64,000 bases of DNA from the NCBI RefSeq assembly GCF_007845635.1, contig NZ_SELG01000029.1:186001-250000 (forward strand), written 5' to 3'. Below, piece after piece: positions 35,090 through 44,398 of this stretch (its first letter is position 1; each line of letters starts with the position of its first letter). A program made the translations under genes and the position numbers. The notes under the pieces are model-generated. The model was not told the DNA's origin, did not search any database, and worked only from the letters and a program-made list of their open reading frames with translations. The DNA is from Apibacter muscae. Its GTDB lineage: Bacteria; Bacteroidota; Bacteroidia; Flavobacteriales; Weeksellaceae.

Positions 35090-36532
35090 TCCTTCCAAAG
35101 AAATTTCAAGTAATTTTTTGGCTTCAACCGCAAATTCCATAGGCAATTTATCTAAAACCTCTCTACCAAATCCATTTACAATTAAGGCTATAGCTGTCTC
35201 AGTATCTAACCCCCTTTGATTGCAATAAAATATTTGATCTTCACCAATTTTAGATGTGGTAGCTTCATGCTCTAGCTGAGCAGTTTCATTTTTTATTTCT
35301 ATATAAGGAAAAGTATGCGCTCCGCATTGATTTCCCATAAGCAAGGAATCACACTGCGAAAAATTACGCGCATTGTTCGCTCCTGGCATAACCTTTACTA
35401 ATCCTCTATAACTATTTTGCGATTTACCTGCAGATATCCCTTTAGAAATTATCGTTGATTTGGTATTCTTACCAATATGAATCATTTTAGTCCCTGTGTC
35501 TGCTTGCTGATAATTATTGGTTACTGCTATAGAATAAAACTCGCCTACGGAGTTGTCTCCCTTTAAAATACAAGAGGGATATTTCCATGTAATTGATGAG
35601 CCTGTTTCAACCTGTGTCCAGGATACTTTAGCGTCTTTTTCACAAACTGCTCTTTTGGTTACAAAATTGTAAACCCCTCCTTTTCCTTCTTTATCTCCTG
35701 GATACCAGTTTTGAACTGTTGAATATTTTATTTCAGCTCCATCTAAAGCTATTAATTCAACAACCGCAGCATGCAATTGATTTTCATCTCTTTGTGGCGC
35801 AGTACAACCTTCTAAATATGAAACATAGCTTCCTTCATCAGCAATTAATAATGTTCTCTCAAACTGTCCTGTTCCTGATTGATTGATACGAAAATAGGTG
35901 GATAATTCCATAGGACAGCGAATTCCTTTAGGAATATAGCAAAATGATCCGTCTGAAAACACTGCAGAATTTAGTGCCGCATAAAAATTATCCGTTCTAG
36001 GAACTACTTTACCTAAATATTTTTTTACTAAATCTGGATGTTTTTGAATTGCTTCGCTAATGGAACAGAATATAATTCCCTTTTCTGCTAAAGTTTCTGA
36101 AAAAGTTGTTTTAACTGATATACTATCTATAACTGCATCTACGGCTACACCTGTTAATCGTTTTTGTTCATTCAATGAAATGCCTAACTTTTCAAAAGTT
36201 TTTAATAACTCAGGATCCACTTCATCCAAACTACTAATTTCTTTCTTATTTTTAGGTGCTGCATAGTATTTAATTGCATTAAAATCAGGCTCTTCAAATG
36301 AAACATTTGCCCAATTAACTATTGACATTTGTTTCCAAATTTTAAATGATTCCAGCCTCCACTCAAGCATCCATTCCGGCTCATTTTTTCTTTTAGAAAT
36401 TTCTTTGATAATATCTTCATTTAAACCTGTAGGGAAATCTTCATATTCTAAATTAGTTTCCCAACCGTGCTGATATTCCTTTGTTTCTAAATCTATTCTT
36501 AATTCCTCCTCTGTATATTTATCTCTACTCAT
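35078..36532 (-). CDS. sufB: Fe-S cluster assembly scaffold SufB
   Basis: 484 residues, full length. It contains the SufB core with [35 protein letters not shown], the C-terminal [24 protein letters not shown] motif, and conserved Cys in EGCTAP and ECDSLLMGN-like context (SQCDSLLMG). SufB with SufC and SufD builds Fe-S clusters. In many genomes sufB is followed by sufCDS; here a terminator and rsmE follow, so the partners must be elsewhere. Promoter: TATTTTTG at 36575-36582 with TTG 18 bases upstream. Confidence 0.96.
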   Translation of the reverse strand: MSRDKYTEEELRIDLETKEYQHGWETNLEYEDFPTGLNEDIIKEISKRKNEPEWMLEWRLESFKIWKQMSIVNWANVSFEEPDFNAIKYYAAPKNKKEISSLDEVDPELLKTFEKLGISLNEQKRLTGVAVDAVIDSISVKTTFSETLAEKGIIFCSISEAIQKHPDLVKKYLGKVVPRTDNFYAALNSAVFSDGSFCYIPKGIRCPMELSTYFRINQSGTGQFERTLLIADEGSYVSYLEGCTAPQRDENQLHAAVVELIALDGAEIKYSTVQNWYPGDKEGKGGVYNFVTKRAVCEKDAKVSWTQVETGSSITWKYPSCILKGDNSVGEFYSIAVTNNYQQADTGTKMIHIGKNTKSTIISKGISAGKSQNSYRGLVKVMPGANNARNFSQCDSLLMGNQCGAHTFPYIEIKNETAQLEHEATTSKIGEDQIFYCNQRGLDTETAIALIVNGFGREVLDKLPMEFAVEAKKLLEISLEGSVG

Positions 36533-36574
36533 TTCTTTAAATTTATTTTCAATAATTCAATTGAACAATTATGA

Positions 36575-36582
36575 CAAAAATA
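36575..36582 (-). promoter_or_regulatory. -7 promoter box TATTTTTG of sufB
   Basis: Exact TAnnTTTG match 42 bases upstream of the ATG, with a TTG 18 bases further upstream; the best-spaced two-part promoter in the window. Confidence 0.6.
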
Positions 36583-36665
36583 GATAGAATATATTTAGTT
36601 CAAAATACTGAATGATAGATTTTTTCAATAATAAAATTACGCACAAAAATTTATCTGAAAAAAAT

Positions 36666-37886
36666 TTAAAAGTAATCTGAAAAATAGGGTTGTTCTTCAG
36701 GTATAATATCTTCTAAAATTCTTAATGTATCTAAAGTTGTTTTTAAACGTTCAATTTTATAAAAATATGAGGGGCTTCTATAACTCATTAACATGGCTGT
36801 CAAAGTTCTAATATCAACCTCTACTGAATCTCCAATAGGATCATTTAAAACTTGAAATTTATCTTTATTTACCCATCGTATACCGAAAATCCCATTGTTC
36901 CATTCTGCCAATGGATCGGTTATTTTAAAATGAAAAGGTTGAGTAGAGCTATATTGAAAAGGATATTTTAGTAAAAATGCTTTTACATCTACAATTCTTG
37001 CCATAAAATAGGGTCTTATGGTCTGAGTAATCTGGCTATCTTCCATTAAGAATGCTAAAGGATCATTCTTATATATATTCCCTTTTACGGTATTTACCAT
37101 GGAGTAATGGGCAGAAATGAAATTCCAGAGTCCTTTTTGTGATTCCATATTCAAGTATATCATTTCTTTTATATTAAAAACATCTCCACTAATCCAATAC
37201 AATACATATCCTTTGGGTTGACTTTGTTGATCGTAATAAACGGCTGCATGCCTTTCTTCTTCATTCTCCCATCTCCAATATTCTTCCCACTCAAAAGAAC
37301 CTCTAATAAGAGCTCCATGATTGGTTTTAGCGAATTGGTTATATGTTATAATAATATCTTTGTGGTTAACAGGCAGTCGTTCTACGTATCCGGGAAGATC
37401 TACAGGTTTAGGCAACTGAGAATCTTTAATCACATAGGTTAAATGATCAGACATAATTTCCCATCCTTTTCTTTTATAATAAGGCACAGAATATGGATAC
37501 AAATAGGAAATAGTCTGACCTTTGCTTTTCATATTTTCTAGTCCTACTTTAATAAGATCATTCATTAACCCTAAGTTTGCATATTCTGGATAGGTTCCTA
37601 CTCCGGTTAACCCACCCATTTTATATGTCTTTCCATGAATGTTGACTTTACATGGATAAATAGAAATTTGTGAAATCAATTGGTCTTTATTAAACCATCC
37701 GATAACATCCGCTCTCTCTAATATTGGTCTTTTGGTTCTTATAATTTCCCCTTCTTCATATCCGCTATCTTCTAAGATTTTATTGGTAACTTGAAAAACA
37801 TACCTAAGCAATTCATTGTGTTGATCTAAAAACTCAACCCCTACAGTCTTGATTATTAATGAATTTCTTAATTTATGATTAACCAT
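36666..37886 (-). CDS. Eis-like GNAT N-acetyltransferase
   Basis: 406 residues, the size of Eis (enhanced intracellular survival) family proteins, which carry two GNAT-like domains and a sterol-carrier-like C-terminal domain. Visible here: the acetyl-CoA region GGLTGVGTYPEYANLGLMNDLI, the segment YLYPYSVPYYKRKGWEI, and the free C-terminal Phe (YFSDYF) that acts as catalytic base in Eis. Known Eis enzymes acetylate aminoglycosides and other amines, but most Bacillota-like relatives have unknown substrates. It is not in an operon; its own box lies at 37909-37916. Confidence 0.75.
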   Translation of the reverse strand: MVNHKLRNSLIIKTVGVEFLDQHNELLRYVFQVTNKILEDSGYEEGEIIRTKRPILERADVIGWFNKDQLISQISIYPCKVNIHGKTYKMGGLTGVGTYPEYANLGLMNDLIKVGLENMKSKGQTISYLYPYSVPYYKRKGWEIMSDHLTYVIKDSQLPKPVDLPGYVERLPVNHKDIIITYNQFAKTNHGALIRGSFEWEEYWRWENEEERHAAVYYDQQSQPKGYVLYWISGDVFNIKEMIYLNMESQKGLWNFISAHYSMVNTVKGNIYKNDPLAFLMEDSQITQTIRPYFMARIVDVKAFLLKYPFQYSSTQPFHFKITDPLAEWNNGIFGIRWVNKDKFQVLNDPIGDSVEVDIRTLTAMLMSYRSPSYFYKIERLKTTLDTLRILEDIIPEEQPYFSDYF

Positions 37887-37908
37887 GGTTATTTTTTTAA
37901 CACCTAAT

Positions 37909-37916
37909 CAAATTTA
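37909..37916 (-). promoter_or_regulatory. -7 promoter box TAAATTTG of the Eis-like gene
   Basis: Exact TAnnTTTG match 22 bases upstream of the ATG at 37886. Confidence 0.5.
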
Positions 37917-38021
37917 TAAAGTAAATATATGAAATAAAATCAGTTACATTCTAATTTGTCAAATCATCTAAATTTAGAGGTAATTTTTTGTTTTTTTATT
38001 ATAATTTTTACAAAAAATAAT

Positions 38022-38029
38022 TACATTTG
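38022..38029 (+). promoter_or_regulatory. -7 promoter box TACATTTG of the small lipoprotein gene
   Basis: Exact TAnnTTTG match 21 bases upstream of the ATG at 38051. An in-frame upstream start (38027) would fall inside this box and is therefore dismissed. Confidence 0.55.
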
Positions 38030-38050
38030 CCGAAAATTAAAATTTTTATT

Positions 38051-38446
38051 ATGAAAAAAATATTATTATCTCTTTCTTTAGTTGGATTGATAGCTTTCAA
38101 CTCTTGTAAAGACGAAAAAACAACTACTGGAAACGAAAACAAAACTGATACTACAGCTATTATTGACAGTTCAGCTAACAATACTCAGACTGAAGCCCCT
38201 ACAACTGAAGCTACTAGCGCTGAACTTCCTAAATTTGAAGATAAAGAAGTACAAGAATTTGTTGATTCTTATTCAAAATTTATAAAAGAAAACGAAGCAT
38301 TACTTAAAGACTCTACTAAAATTGCTGAAATGAAACCTAAATTAGAAGAATGGGCTCAAAAAAGTCTTCCTATATTTACTAAACTAGCAAACAATCCAGA
38401 AGAACTTAAAAAATTCACTGAATATTTTGAAAAAACTTCTAAGTAA
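38051..38446 (+). CDS. small lipoprotein of unknown function
   Basis: 131 residues from the ATG at 38051. A lipoprotein signal (MKKILLSLSLVGLIAFNSC) ends in a lipobox Cys19 followed by KDEKTTTG, then a Thr/Glu/Ala-rich linker to about residue 62 and a helical, acidic C-terminal domain (EVQEFVDSYSKFIKENEALL). No family is recognised. The acidic residues right after the Cys may act as a surface-export signal in Bacteroidota. Monocistronic, with its own promoter box and terminator. Confidence 0.75.
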   Translation: MKKILLSLSLVGLIAFNSCKDEKTTTGNENKTDTTAIIDSSANNTQTEAPTTEATSAELPKFEDKEVQEFVDSYSKFIKENEALLKDSTKIAEMKPKLEEWAQKSLPIFTKLANNPEELKKFTEYFEKTSK

Positions 38447-38452
38447 AAAATA

Positions 38453-38484
38453 AAAAAAGGTGGTTATAAATAACCACCTTTTTT
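38453..38484 (+). terminator. intrinsic terminator of the small lipoprotein gene
   Basis: A 15-bp stem (38453-38467 with 38470-38484) ending in seven T residues, 6 bases after the stop. Confidence 0.9.
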
Positions 38485-38656
38485 TATTTACCCTACAAAA
38501 GGTTTATACCTTTCCTTACTCTCTTTATCATTACTCTATTAAAGCAATTGATAAATTAATATTAACAATAAATTTGGTTGAAATTTATTGTTAATTTATA
38601 TCAATATTAGTATATAAAATTTTATATTATTTAAAATTTATAATACAATAATATTG

Positions 38657-38664
38657 TAACTTTG
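38657..38664 (+). promoter_or_regulatory. -7 promoter box TAACTTTG of mevalonate kinase
   Basis: Exact TAnnTTTG match 34 bases upstream of the ATG at 38699. Confidence 0.5.
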
Positions 38665-38698
38665 CATAATCTTCGCTAAGTGGAAAGATGCAACAATT

Positions 38699-39625
38699 AT
38701 GAAAAACTCTTTGTTTTATGCTAAAATATTGCTTTTTGGAGAATATGGGATCATTGAAAACTCTAGAGGTTTAACTTTGCCATATAATGCCTATAAAGGA
38801 ACCTTACAATTTTCCTCCTCTCTTAGTGAATCTCAATTAAAATCAAACAAATCATTATATAATTTTTTGATTTATTTGAAAAAAATTGAATTACCTTCAA
38901 GGTTTAAATTAAATCTGAAATCTTTAGAAAAAGATATTGATAATGGAATGTTTTTTGACTCCAATATCCCTCAAGGATATGGTGTTGGTAGCTCTGGTGC
39001 TTTGGTCGCTGCTATTTTTGATAAATATTCGGGACATAAGGTATCTCCAGATACAATTTCTAAAAATGATTTGAAGGATTTAAAAATTATCTTTGGAAAA
39101 ATGGAATCTTTTTTTCATGGTAAAAGCTCTGGGATTGATCCTTTAATTTGTTACATGAATATTCCTTTGCTTATTCAACCGGATGCGGAAGTTGATAAAG
39201 CTAAAATTTCTGAAAATAATGAAGGCAAAGGAGCAGTCTTTCTTATTAATTCTGGAATTCCTGGAGAAACTGAACCCATGGTAAAAATCTTTTTTGAAAA
39301 GTTGAAAAATGATGGTTTTAGAAAAACTTTAAAAGAAGAATTTATCAAGTACAATAATGAGTGTATTGATTCCTTTTTAAATAAAGATATGAAGTCTTTT
39401 TTTAAAAGTCTTAAACACCTATCTTCATGGGCACTTAATAATTTCACACCTATGATTCCTTCAGATTTTTTGAAGATATGGGAGAAGGGAATTAGTTCAA
39501 ATACCTACTATTTAAAGTTATGTGGATCTGGCGGGGGAGGTTATATCTTAGGTTTTACAGAAGATTACGAAACTACACAGGAATTACTTAAAGACTATAA
39601 TAAAGAAATCGTATATCGTTTTTGA
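38699..39625 (+). CDS. mevalonate kinase
   Basis: 308 residues, GHMP fold: KILLFGEYGIIENSRGL at the N-terminus, the phosphate loop SNIPQGYGVGSSGAL (88-101), FHGKSSGIDPLI (139-150, acid and Ser ligands) and LCGSGGGGYILGF near the end. It phosphorylates mevalonate to 5-phosphomevalonate in isoprenoid synthesis. Leads a possible unit with the UbiA-like gene 43 bases downstream and the RluB gene; this gene order recurs in Flavobacteriia. Confidence 0.88.
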   Translation: MKNSLFYAKILLFGEYGIIENSRGLTLPYNAYKGTLQFSSSLSESQLKSNKSLYNFLIYLKKIELPSRFKLNLKSLEKDIDNGMFFDSNIPQGYGVGSSGALVAAIFDKYSGHKVSPDTISKNDLKDLKIIFGKMESFFHGKSSGIDPLICYMNIPLLIQPDAEVDKAKISENNEGKGAVFLINSGIPGETEPMVKIFFEKLKNDGFRKTLKEEFIKYNNECIDSFLNKDMKSFFKSLKHLSSWALNNFTPMIPSDFLKIWEKGISSNTYYLKLCGSGGGGYILGFTEDYETTQELLKDYNKEIVYRF

Positions 39626-39668
39626 TATTTCTTCTTTTTTTTAGTTGCTATATTTTTTGAAAAAATAA

Positions 39669-40571
39669 ATGAATTATTTAGATAAGAATATATGGTTATT
39701 TAATTTATCCTTGTTGCTAAGAGTTAGAATAGTCAACATAGTAATGCTTTTTTGTTCTATGTATATTTCTGCTATATTCTTATTTGGTGAAAATAAAGGT
39801 GTTATAGAAAATTTAAAAAGTATAAAACTCCATGGGATCATTTTCTCATCTATTTTAAGTGCCATGGCGGGCTATATCATTAATTTCTTTTATGATCAAG
39901 ATAAAGATAAGATTTATCGACCTATTACTACAAAATTGCAAAGATTCATTAAACAAAGTACAGCTTTAAGAATTTATATTTTATTAAATTCTATTTCATT
40001 GATTATTGCTGCCCTGTTATCATATCGAATTTTTATATTTTTTCTTTTTTATCAATTTATAATATGGTTATACAGCCATAAATTTAGTAAGATTGTTTTT
40101 ATAAATAATTTTATAAATTCAATATTAATGCTTTTTCCTTTTCTAGCTTTATTTCTTTTTTATGAAAATTTTTCTAAACATATTTTATACTTAGCTATTT
40201 TCTTATTTCTGTTAATGTTAATAAAAGATATTTGCAAGGATTTAGATTCTTATAAATTTGACAACATTTTTAATTACCACACACTTCCAAATACTATAGG
40301 AGTATTTTATACTAAAGCTATCTTAGATATTTTGTTAGTGTTTTTATCGCTCACCTCTATTTTTTTGGCTTTTCAAAAATATTTATATGAAATAAGGCTT
40401 TATTATCTTCTCACGGCATTTTTGTGTTTAAATTCTGGTATATTTATTTGGTTTATAAAGACTTCTAAAATAAATTCACTGATTTTAATGATAAAATTTT
40501 GGATTTTTTTAGGAACTATATCTTTGCTTTTTATTAATGGTAATCCATTACCTTTGCATATACTTGAGTAG
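39669..40571 (+). CDS. UbiA-family prenyltransferase
   Basis: 300 residues with about eight membrane helices. The first prenyl-diphosphate motif N72-x3-D76-x3-D80 (INFFYDQDKDKIYRP) and the second Asp-rich motif (LIKDICKDLDSYKFD) mark the UbiA superfamily. Relatives next to mevalonate kinase are annotated as geranylgeranylglycerol-phosphate transferases, but the acceptor here is not determined. Translated 43 bases after mevalonate kinase, so isoprenoid supply and use are linked. Confidence 0.82.
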   Translation: MNYLDKNIWLFNLSLLLRVRIVNIVMLFCSMYISAIFLFGENKGVIENLKSIKLHGIIFSSILSAMAGYIINFFYDQDKDKIYRPITTKLQRFIKQSTALRIYILLNSISLIIAALLSYRIFIFFLFYQFIIWLYSHKFSKIVFINNFINSILMLFPFLALFLFYENFSKHILYLAIFLFLLMLIKDICKDLDSYKFDNIFNYHTLPNTIGVFYTKAILDILLVFLSLTSIFLAFQKYLYEIRLYYLLTAFLCLNSGIFIWFIKTSKINSLILMIKFWIFLGTISLLFINGNPLPLHILE

Positions 40572-40618
40572 CATTCAGAAAAATCTATTCAATTTTTCTT
40601 TAAAATAAAAAATAATAA

Positions 40619-41518
40619 ATGAATAATAATAAATCACCGAATCGAAGGGGGGCTGGAAGAAATGAAAAAAGTTTTAAAAAATCTTTTCAGAATGAATCTA
40701 ATAAAAAGCCTTCTCCTTCAAAATTTAACAAAGATCTAAAAGATAAAAAGAAATTTAATACTAGTCCATCTTTTCTTAGGAAAAAGAATACTAAGCCGAT
40801 AGAAAAAAAGGAAGGAATTAGACTAAACAAATATATTGCTAATTCGGGTATATGTAGCCGAAGAGAAGCTGATCTATTTATCCAAAATGGAGTAGTAAAG
40901 GTGAATGGTAAAATAATTACGGAATTTGGATACCAAGTAATGCCTGGGGATGAAGTTTTTTTTGATGGAAGATATATTCGTCCGGAAAAAAATGTTTATG
41001 TTCTTTTAAACAAACCTAAAAGCTATATTTCAACTACAAAAGATGAAAAAGCTCGTAAAACCGTGATGGATTTAGTTGCTAACGCTTCCCCTTACCGCTT
41101 ATACCCTGTAGGAAGATTAGATCGACAAACGACCGGAGTTTTACTATTAACAAACGATGGTGATTTAACTAAAAAGCTAACCCATCCATCTCACGAAGTT
41201 AAAAAAATCTATCATGTAACTCTGAATAAAAAAGTAAGTGTTAGCGATTTTGATCAATTGCTTGAAGGTATTCGCTTTGAGGAGGGTATTGCTAAAGTTG
41301 ATAAAGTATCATATATTGAAGGTTCTCCTAAAAATGAGGTAGGTGTAGAAATACATATCGGTTGGAACCGAATTGTAAGAAGAATGTTTGAAAAGTTAGG
41401 TTATGAAGTAGAAAAACTGGATAGGGTTATGTTTGCCGGACTCACGAAAAAAAACTTAAAAAGAGGATATTGGCGAATACTTACCGAACTAGAGGTTAAT
41501 AATTTAAAAATGTTATAA
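40619..41518 (+). CDS. RluB-type rRNA pseudouridine synthase
   Basis: 299 residues: a 60-residue Lys/Asn/Ser-rich basic tail, an S4 RNA-binding domain (RLNKYIANSGICSRREADLFI), and the catalytic domain with GRLDRQTTGVLLLTNDGDL (Asp168) and H-P-S-HEVKKIYHV. Related to RluB/RsuA enzymes that modify 23S or 16S rRNA. The long basic N-terminus is common in Bacteroidota members. Follows the UbiA gene by 47 bases. Confidence 0.92.
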   Translation: MNNNKSPNRRGAGRNEKSFKKSFQNESNKKPSPSKFNKDLKDKKKFNTSPSFLRKKNTKPIEKKEGIRLNKYIANSGICSRREADLFIQNGVVKVNGKIITEFGYQVMPGDEVFFDGRYIRPEKNVYVLLNKPKSYISTTKDEKARKTVMDLVANASPYRLYPVGRLDRQTTGVLLLTNDGDLTKKLTHPSHEVKKIYHVTLNKKVSVSDFDQLLEGIRFEEGIAKVDKVSYIEGSPKNEVGVEIHIGWNRIVRRMFEKLGYEVEKLDRVMFAGLTKKNLKRGYWRILTELEVNNLKML

Positions 41519-41547
41519 GCAAACTATATAGTTTGCTTATTTTTTTT
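41517..41547 (+). terminator. intrinsic terminator after the pseudouridine synthase
   Basis: AAGCAAACT at 41517-41525 pairs with 41530-41538, followed by a T-rich run. The stem overlaps both gene ends; the convergent acyltransferase stop at 41524 lies within it. Confidence 0.85.
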
Positions 41548-42522
41548 CAACATATACCTTTCAATAATTCTATCAACAAATTTTTGCCAATAATAAGCTA
41601 AAATAACTGTTACTATAAAAGCAATAATATCGCTAAGTATTGTTTTAATAAATAAACTACAATAAAATAAGATTTTTTCATGAAAAATGAATAAAGTAAG
41701 GCTATGACTTCCTAAAAAAGTTAAAATGGGAAATTTATAATTTGGAAATAAAGAGAATATATAACACAAATACACACACAACGGCAATGTTATAAAAATA
41801 AACGGGAGTAAATAATTTCCATATATTGAAAAAACACTTGTAAAATAGTATAGATAACACAACAATAGAATTCCAAAAATAAAAATTACAGTGATCAAGG
41901 AAATCATATTTTTAGATAATTTATAATCTTTATGATTTTTTAAATAATCTGCCAACCAAAAACCCATTACATAAAGTGGAATTCTAAAGGTGAAATTGTA
42001 TAGATAATCAAAGGTTCCTACTGACAAATAACTAAAAATATATGCTCCTAAAATAACTACTAATGTAGATATAGTTTTATTTATTTTAAAAAATTTATAA
42101 AATAGTGGCGTAAATAAATAGATAGAAATTAGTGCTGGTATGAACCAATCATAAATATTCATCAAGCCTACGTTTAACCAAAAACCTAGAGTAGTTAAGT
42201 TATAAAAAAAGGCTATCGGTTTCCAAAACCCCGCTATATTAGCAATTATTGTAACAATTAAAACTATGGGAAGATAGTATGGCAATATTCGTATAGCCCT
42301 TCTGAAATAAAAATTTTTCGTTGATCCATCTTTTGAGATTGAGTAATAAACGCCAAAACCTGAAACTAATATAAAAATATCTACTCCCCCGTATCCCATC
42401 TTTTTAAAAAAATCTAAGATTCCTGAGAATTCTGTAGGTAAATGAGAGTGAAAAAACATAACCCACAAAATAGCAACTCCCATTAATTGAGTTCTGTATC
42501 TACTGAGTAAATTTAATTTCAT
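41524..42522 (-). CDS. membrane-bound acyltransferase (Acyl_transf_3 family)
   Basis: 332 residues with about ten membrane helices. RYRTQLMGVAILWVMFFHSHLP contains the family R-x10-H motif typical of OafA/NodX-like O-acyltransferases. These add acetyl or other acyl groups to surface sugars such as LPS or exopolysaccharide. Lies 10 bases after mltG on the same strand. Target unknown. Confidence 0.85.
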   Translation of the reverse strand: MKLNLLSRYRTQLMGVAILWVMFFHSHLPTEFSGILDFFKKMGYGGVDIFILVSGFGVYYSISKDGSTKNFYFRRAIRILPYYLPIVLIVTIIANIAGFWKPIAFFYNLTTLGFWLNVGLMNIYDWFIPALISIYLFTPLFYKFFKINKTISTLVVILGAYIFSYLSVGTFDYLYNFTFRIPLYVMGFWLADYLKNHKDYKLSKNMISLITVIFIFGILLLCYLYYFTSVFSIYGNYLLPFIFITLPLCVYLCYIFSLFPNYKFPILTFLGSHSLTLFIFHEKILFYCSLFIKTILSDIIAFIVTVILAYYWQKFVDRIIERYMLKKNKQTI

Positions 42523-42532
42523 ATTAATAATT

Positions 42533-43552
42533 TTATTTAATTCCTATTGAATCTAGCCATTGTCTATATTTTTTTGCATTTAGCATATGTTCTTTATCAT
42601 CAGCAGTAAATGCATGCATACCTGTATTTTTAATTGCACACATAAACAAGTAATTAGTATTTGCAGGATTAAGCACAGCATCAACTACGATATCGTTAGG
42701 TATACAAATAGGTAATGGTGGCAATCCTTTGTATTTATATGTGTTATAGGGAGAATCAATTGAAATATTTTTCACTCTTTTCATCATTACTTTAAAACCT
42801 TGCTTTTTTCTTTCTGCATATATAACTGTTGGATCTGACTGTAATTTCATTCCTTTATTTAGTCTATTGAGATATAGACTTGAAATAATGGGAAGTTCTT
42901 CTTTTTTCATATATTCTCTTTGAACAATGGAAGCTAAAGTATAAACTTCTAATTTTGAAAGATTTAATTTTTTTGCTTTATTCAATCTTTCTTCTGTCCA
43001 AAAATTATTATGATTTTTTTCAAAGCGAGCAAATAATTTTTCTGGAGAAGTATTCCAATTAACAAAATAGGTTTCTGGAGTAAAATATATTTTTAACTCT
43101 TCTACATCCGGAAAACCTTTTTCTAATGCTTCTTTTTTAAAATAATTTAAAAATATAATTGAATCTGCTTCTAAATTTTTACCAAGATCTGACGCTAACT
43201 CATAAATATCATCATAATTTCTAATTCTTAGATGCACCTCTTCTTGCTTACCTAATAATAAGCGATTAATTACTTCTTTATTAGTTTCTCCTTTCTCAAT
43301 TTTAAATCTACCCGCCTTAATTTTATTTGGATAGTCCGATGAAATTGCTTTATTTTCAAAAGATTGGATGTTTTTAAGATATGGATTTATTAGTACTTTT
43401 ACATCTTCAAAAGTTGCATTCGTTGGAATATATAATAAAGCATCATTCTTCACATTTGAAGAATACGAATTTTTATAATAAGTTTTTCCAATTAAAAAAG
43501 CTATAATAATTAGTATAAGATAAAATAGTGGAATAATTTTTTTTTTATTCAT
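42533..43552 (-). CDS. mltG: endolytic transglycosylase MltG (YceG-like)
   Basis: 339 residues: one N-terminal membrane helix (PLFYLILIIIAFLIG), a LysM-like segment, and the YceG catalytic domain. ASIVQREYMKKEELP includes the catalytic Glu; the terminal block GLPPLPICIPNDIVVDAVLNPANTNYLFM is diagnostic. MltG cleaves nascent glycan strands during cell-wall synthesis. The TTG at 43582 would add ten residues (CNKIILKTN) before the natural ATG at 43552. Confidence 0.93.
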   Translation of the reverse strand: MNKKKIIPLFYLILIIIAFLIGKTYYKNSYSSNVKNDALLYIPTNATFEDVKVLINPYLKNIQSFENKAISSDYPNKIKAGRFKIEKGETNKEVINRLLLGKQEEVHLRIRNYDDIYELASDLGKNLEADSIIFLNYFKKEALEKGFPDVEELKIYFTPETYFVNWNTSPEKLFARFEKNHNNFWTEERLNKAKKLNLSKLEVYTLASIVQREYMKKEELPIISSLYLNRLNKGMKLQSDPTVIYAERKKQGFKVMMKRVKNISIDSPYNTYKYKGLPPLPICIPNDIVVDAVLNPANTNYLFMCAIKNTGMHAFTADDKEHMLNAKKYRQWLDSIGIK

Positions 43553-43639
43553 ATTTGTTTTTAATATTATTTTGTTACACAAAACAATTTGATAAATTTA
43601 GATTATTTTTTTATAAAATTCAAAAATAAGTATTTTTTA

Positions 43640-43647
43640 TAAATTTG
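43640..43647 (+). promoter_or_regulatory. -7 promoter box TAAATTTG of aroE
   Basis: Exact TAnnTTTG match 20 bases upstream of the ATG at 43668. Confidence 0.55.
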
Positions 43648-43667
43648 TTAAATATAGTATTCAAATT

Positions 43668-44390
43668 ATGAAATTAGGGTTACTGGGTAAAAATATTTCC
43701 TATTCATTTTCACAGAAATATTTTAATGATAAATTTAAAGTTTTAGGTTTAAAAGATTATTCCTATGAGATCTTCGATATTCAGGATAAAGATAGTTTAG
43801 AACAATTATTTACCATTCCTAAACTTAATGGATTTAATGTTACCATCCCTTACAAGCAAGATATTGTTGAATATTTAGATGAATTAAGCCCAGAAGCCAA
43901 TAAAATTGGTGCTGTAAATACTGTATTAATTGCACAGGGAAAAAAAATAGGGTTTAATACTGATGCTATCGGATTTAAAAACTCATTATCTCCACTGTTA
44001 GAACCCCATCACCACTCAGCGTTAATACTAGGAAGCGGGGGTGCATCAAAGGCAGTATCCTATGTTTTAAATCAATTAGGAATAAAAAGTAAAATTATTT
44101 CAAGAAATGGTGAAAATAATTATTCCAAATTGAATGAGAACATGGTTTTTTATCATCCATTAATAATTAATACTACTCCACTTGGAACCTTTCCTAATAT
44201 TGATCATATACCTCCTTTTCCTACTAAATTTTTGACTCCCAACCACTTGGTCTATGATTTAATCTATAATCCTGAAGAAACTAAATTACTTCAATTAGCC
44301 AAGGAAAAAGGTGCAAAAACTAAAAATGGATTGGAAATGCTCCATTTACAAGCTGAAGCTGCTTGGGATATTTGGAATTCAATGTTTTAA
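43668..44390 (+). CDS. aroE: shikimate dehydrogenase
   Basis: 240 residues. The substrate site SYSFSQKYFN, NVTIPYK with catalytic Lys63, GAVNT, NTDAIGF with Asp99, the nucleotide loop LGSGGASKAV and C-terminal NGLEMLHLQAEAAWDIW are all present. It reduces 3-dehydroshikimate to shikimate for aromatic amino acids. Slightly shorter than E. coli AroE (272) by trimming of the cofactor domain. Converges on the SDR gene with 8 bases between. Confidence 0.95.
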   Translation: MKLGLLGKNISYSFSQKYFNDKFKVLGLKDYSYEIFDIQDKDSLEQLFTIPKLNGFNVTIPYKQDIVEYLDELSPEANKIGAVNTVLIAQGKKIGFNTDAIGFKNSLSPLLEPHHHSALILGSGGASKAVSYVLNQLGIKSKIISRNGENNYSKLNENMVFYHPLIINTTPLGTFPNIDHIPPFPTKFLTPNHLVYDLIYNPEETKLLQLAKEKGAKTKNGLEMLHLQAEAAWDIWNSMF

Positions 44391-44398
44391 ATAAAAAT

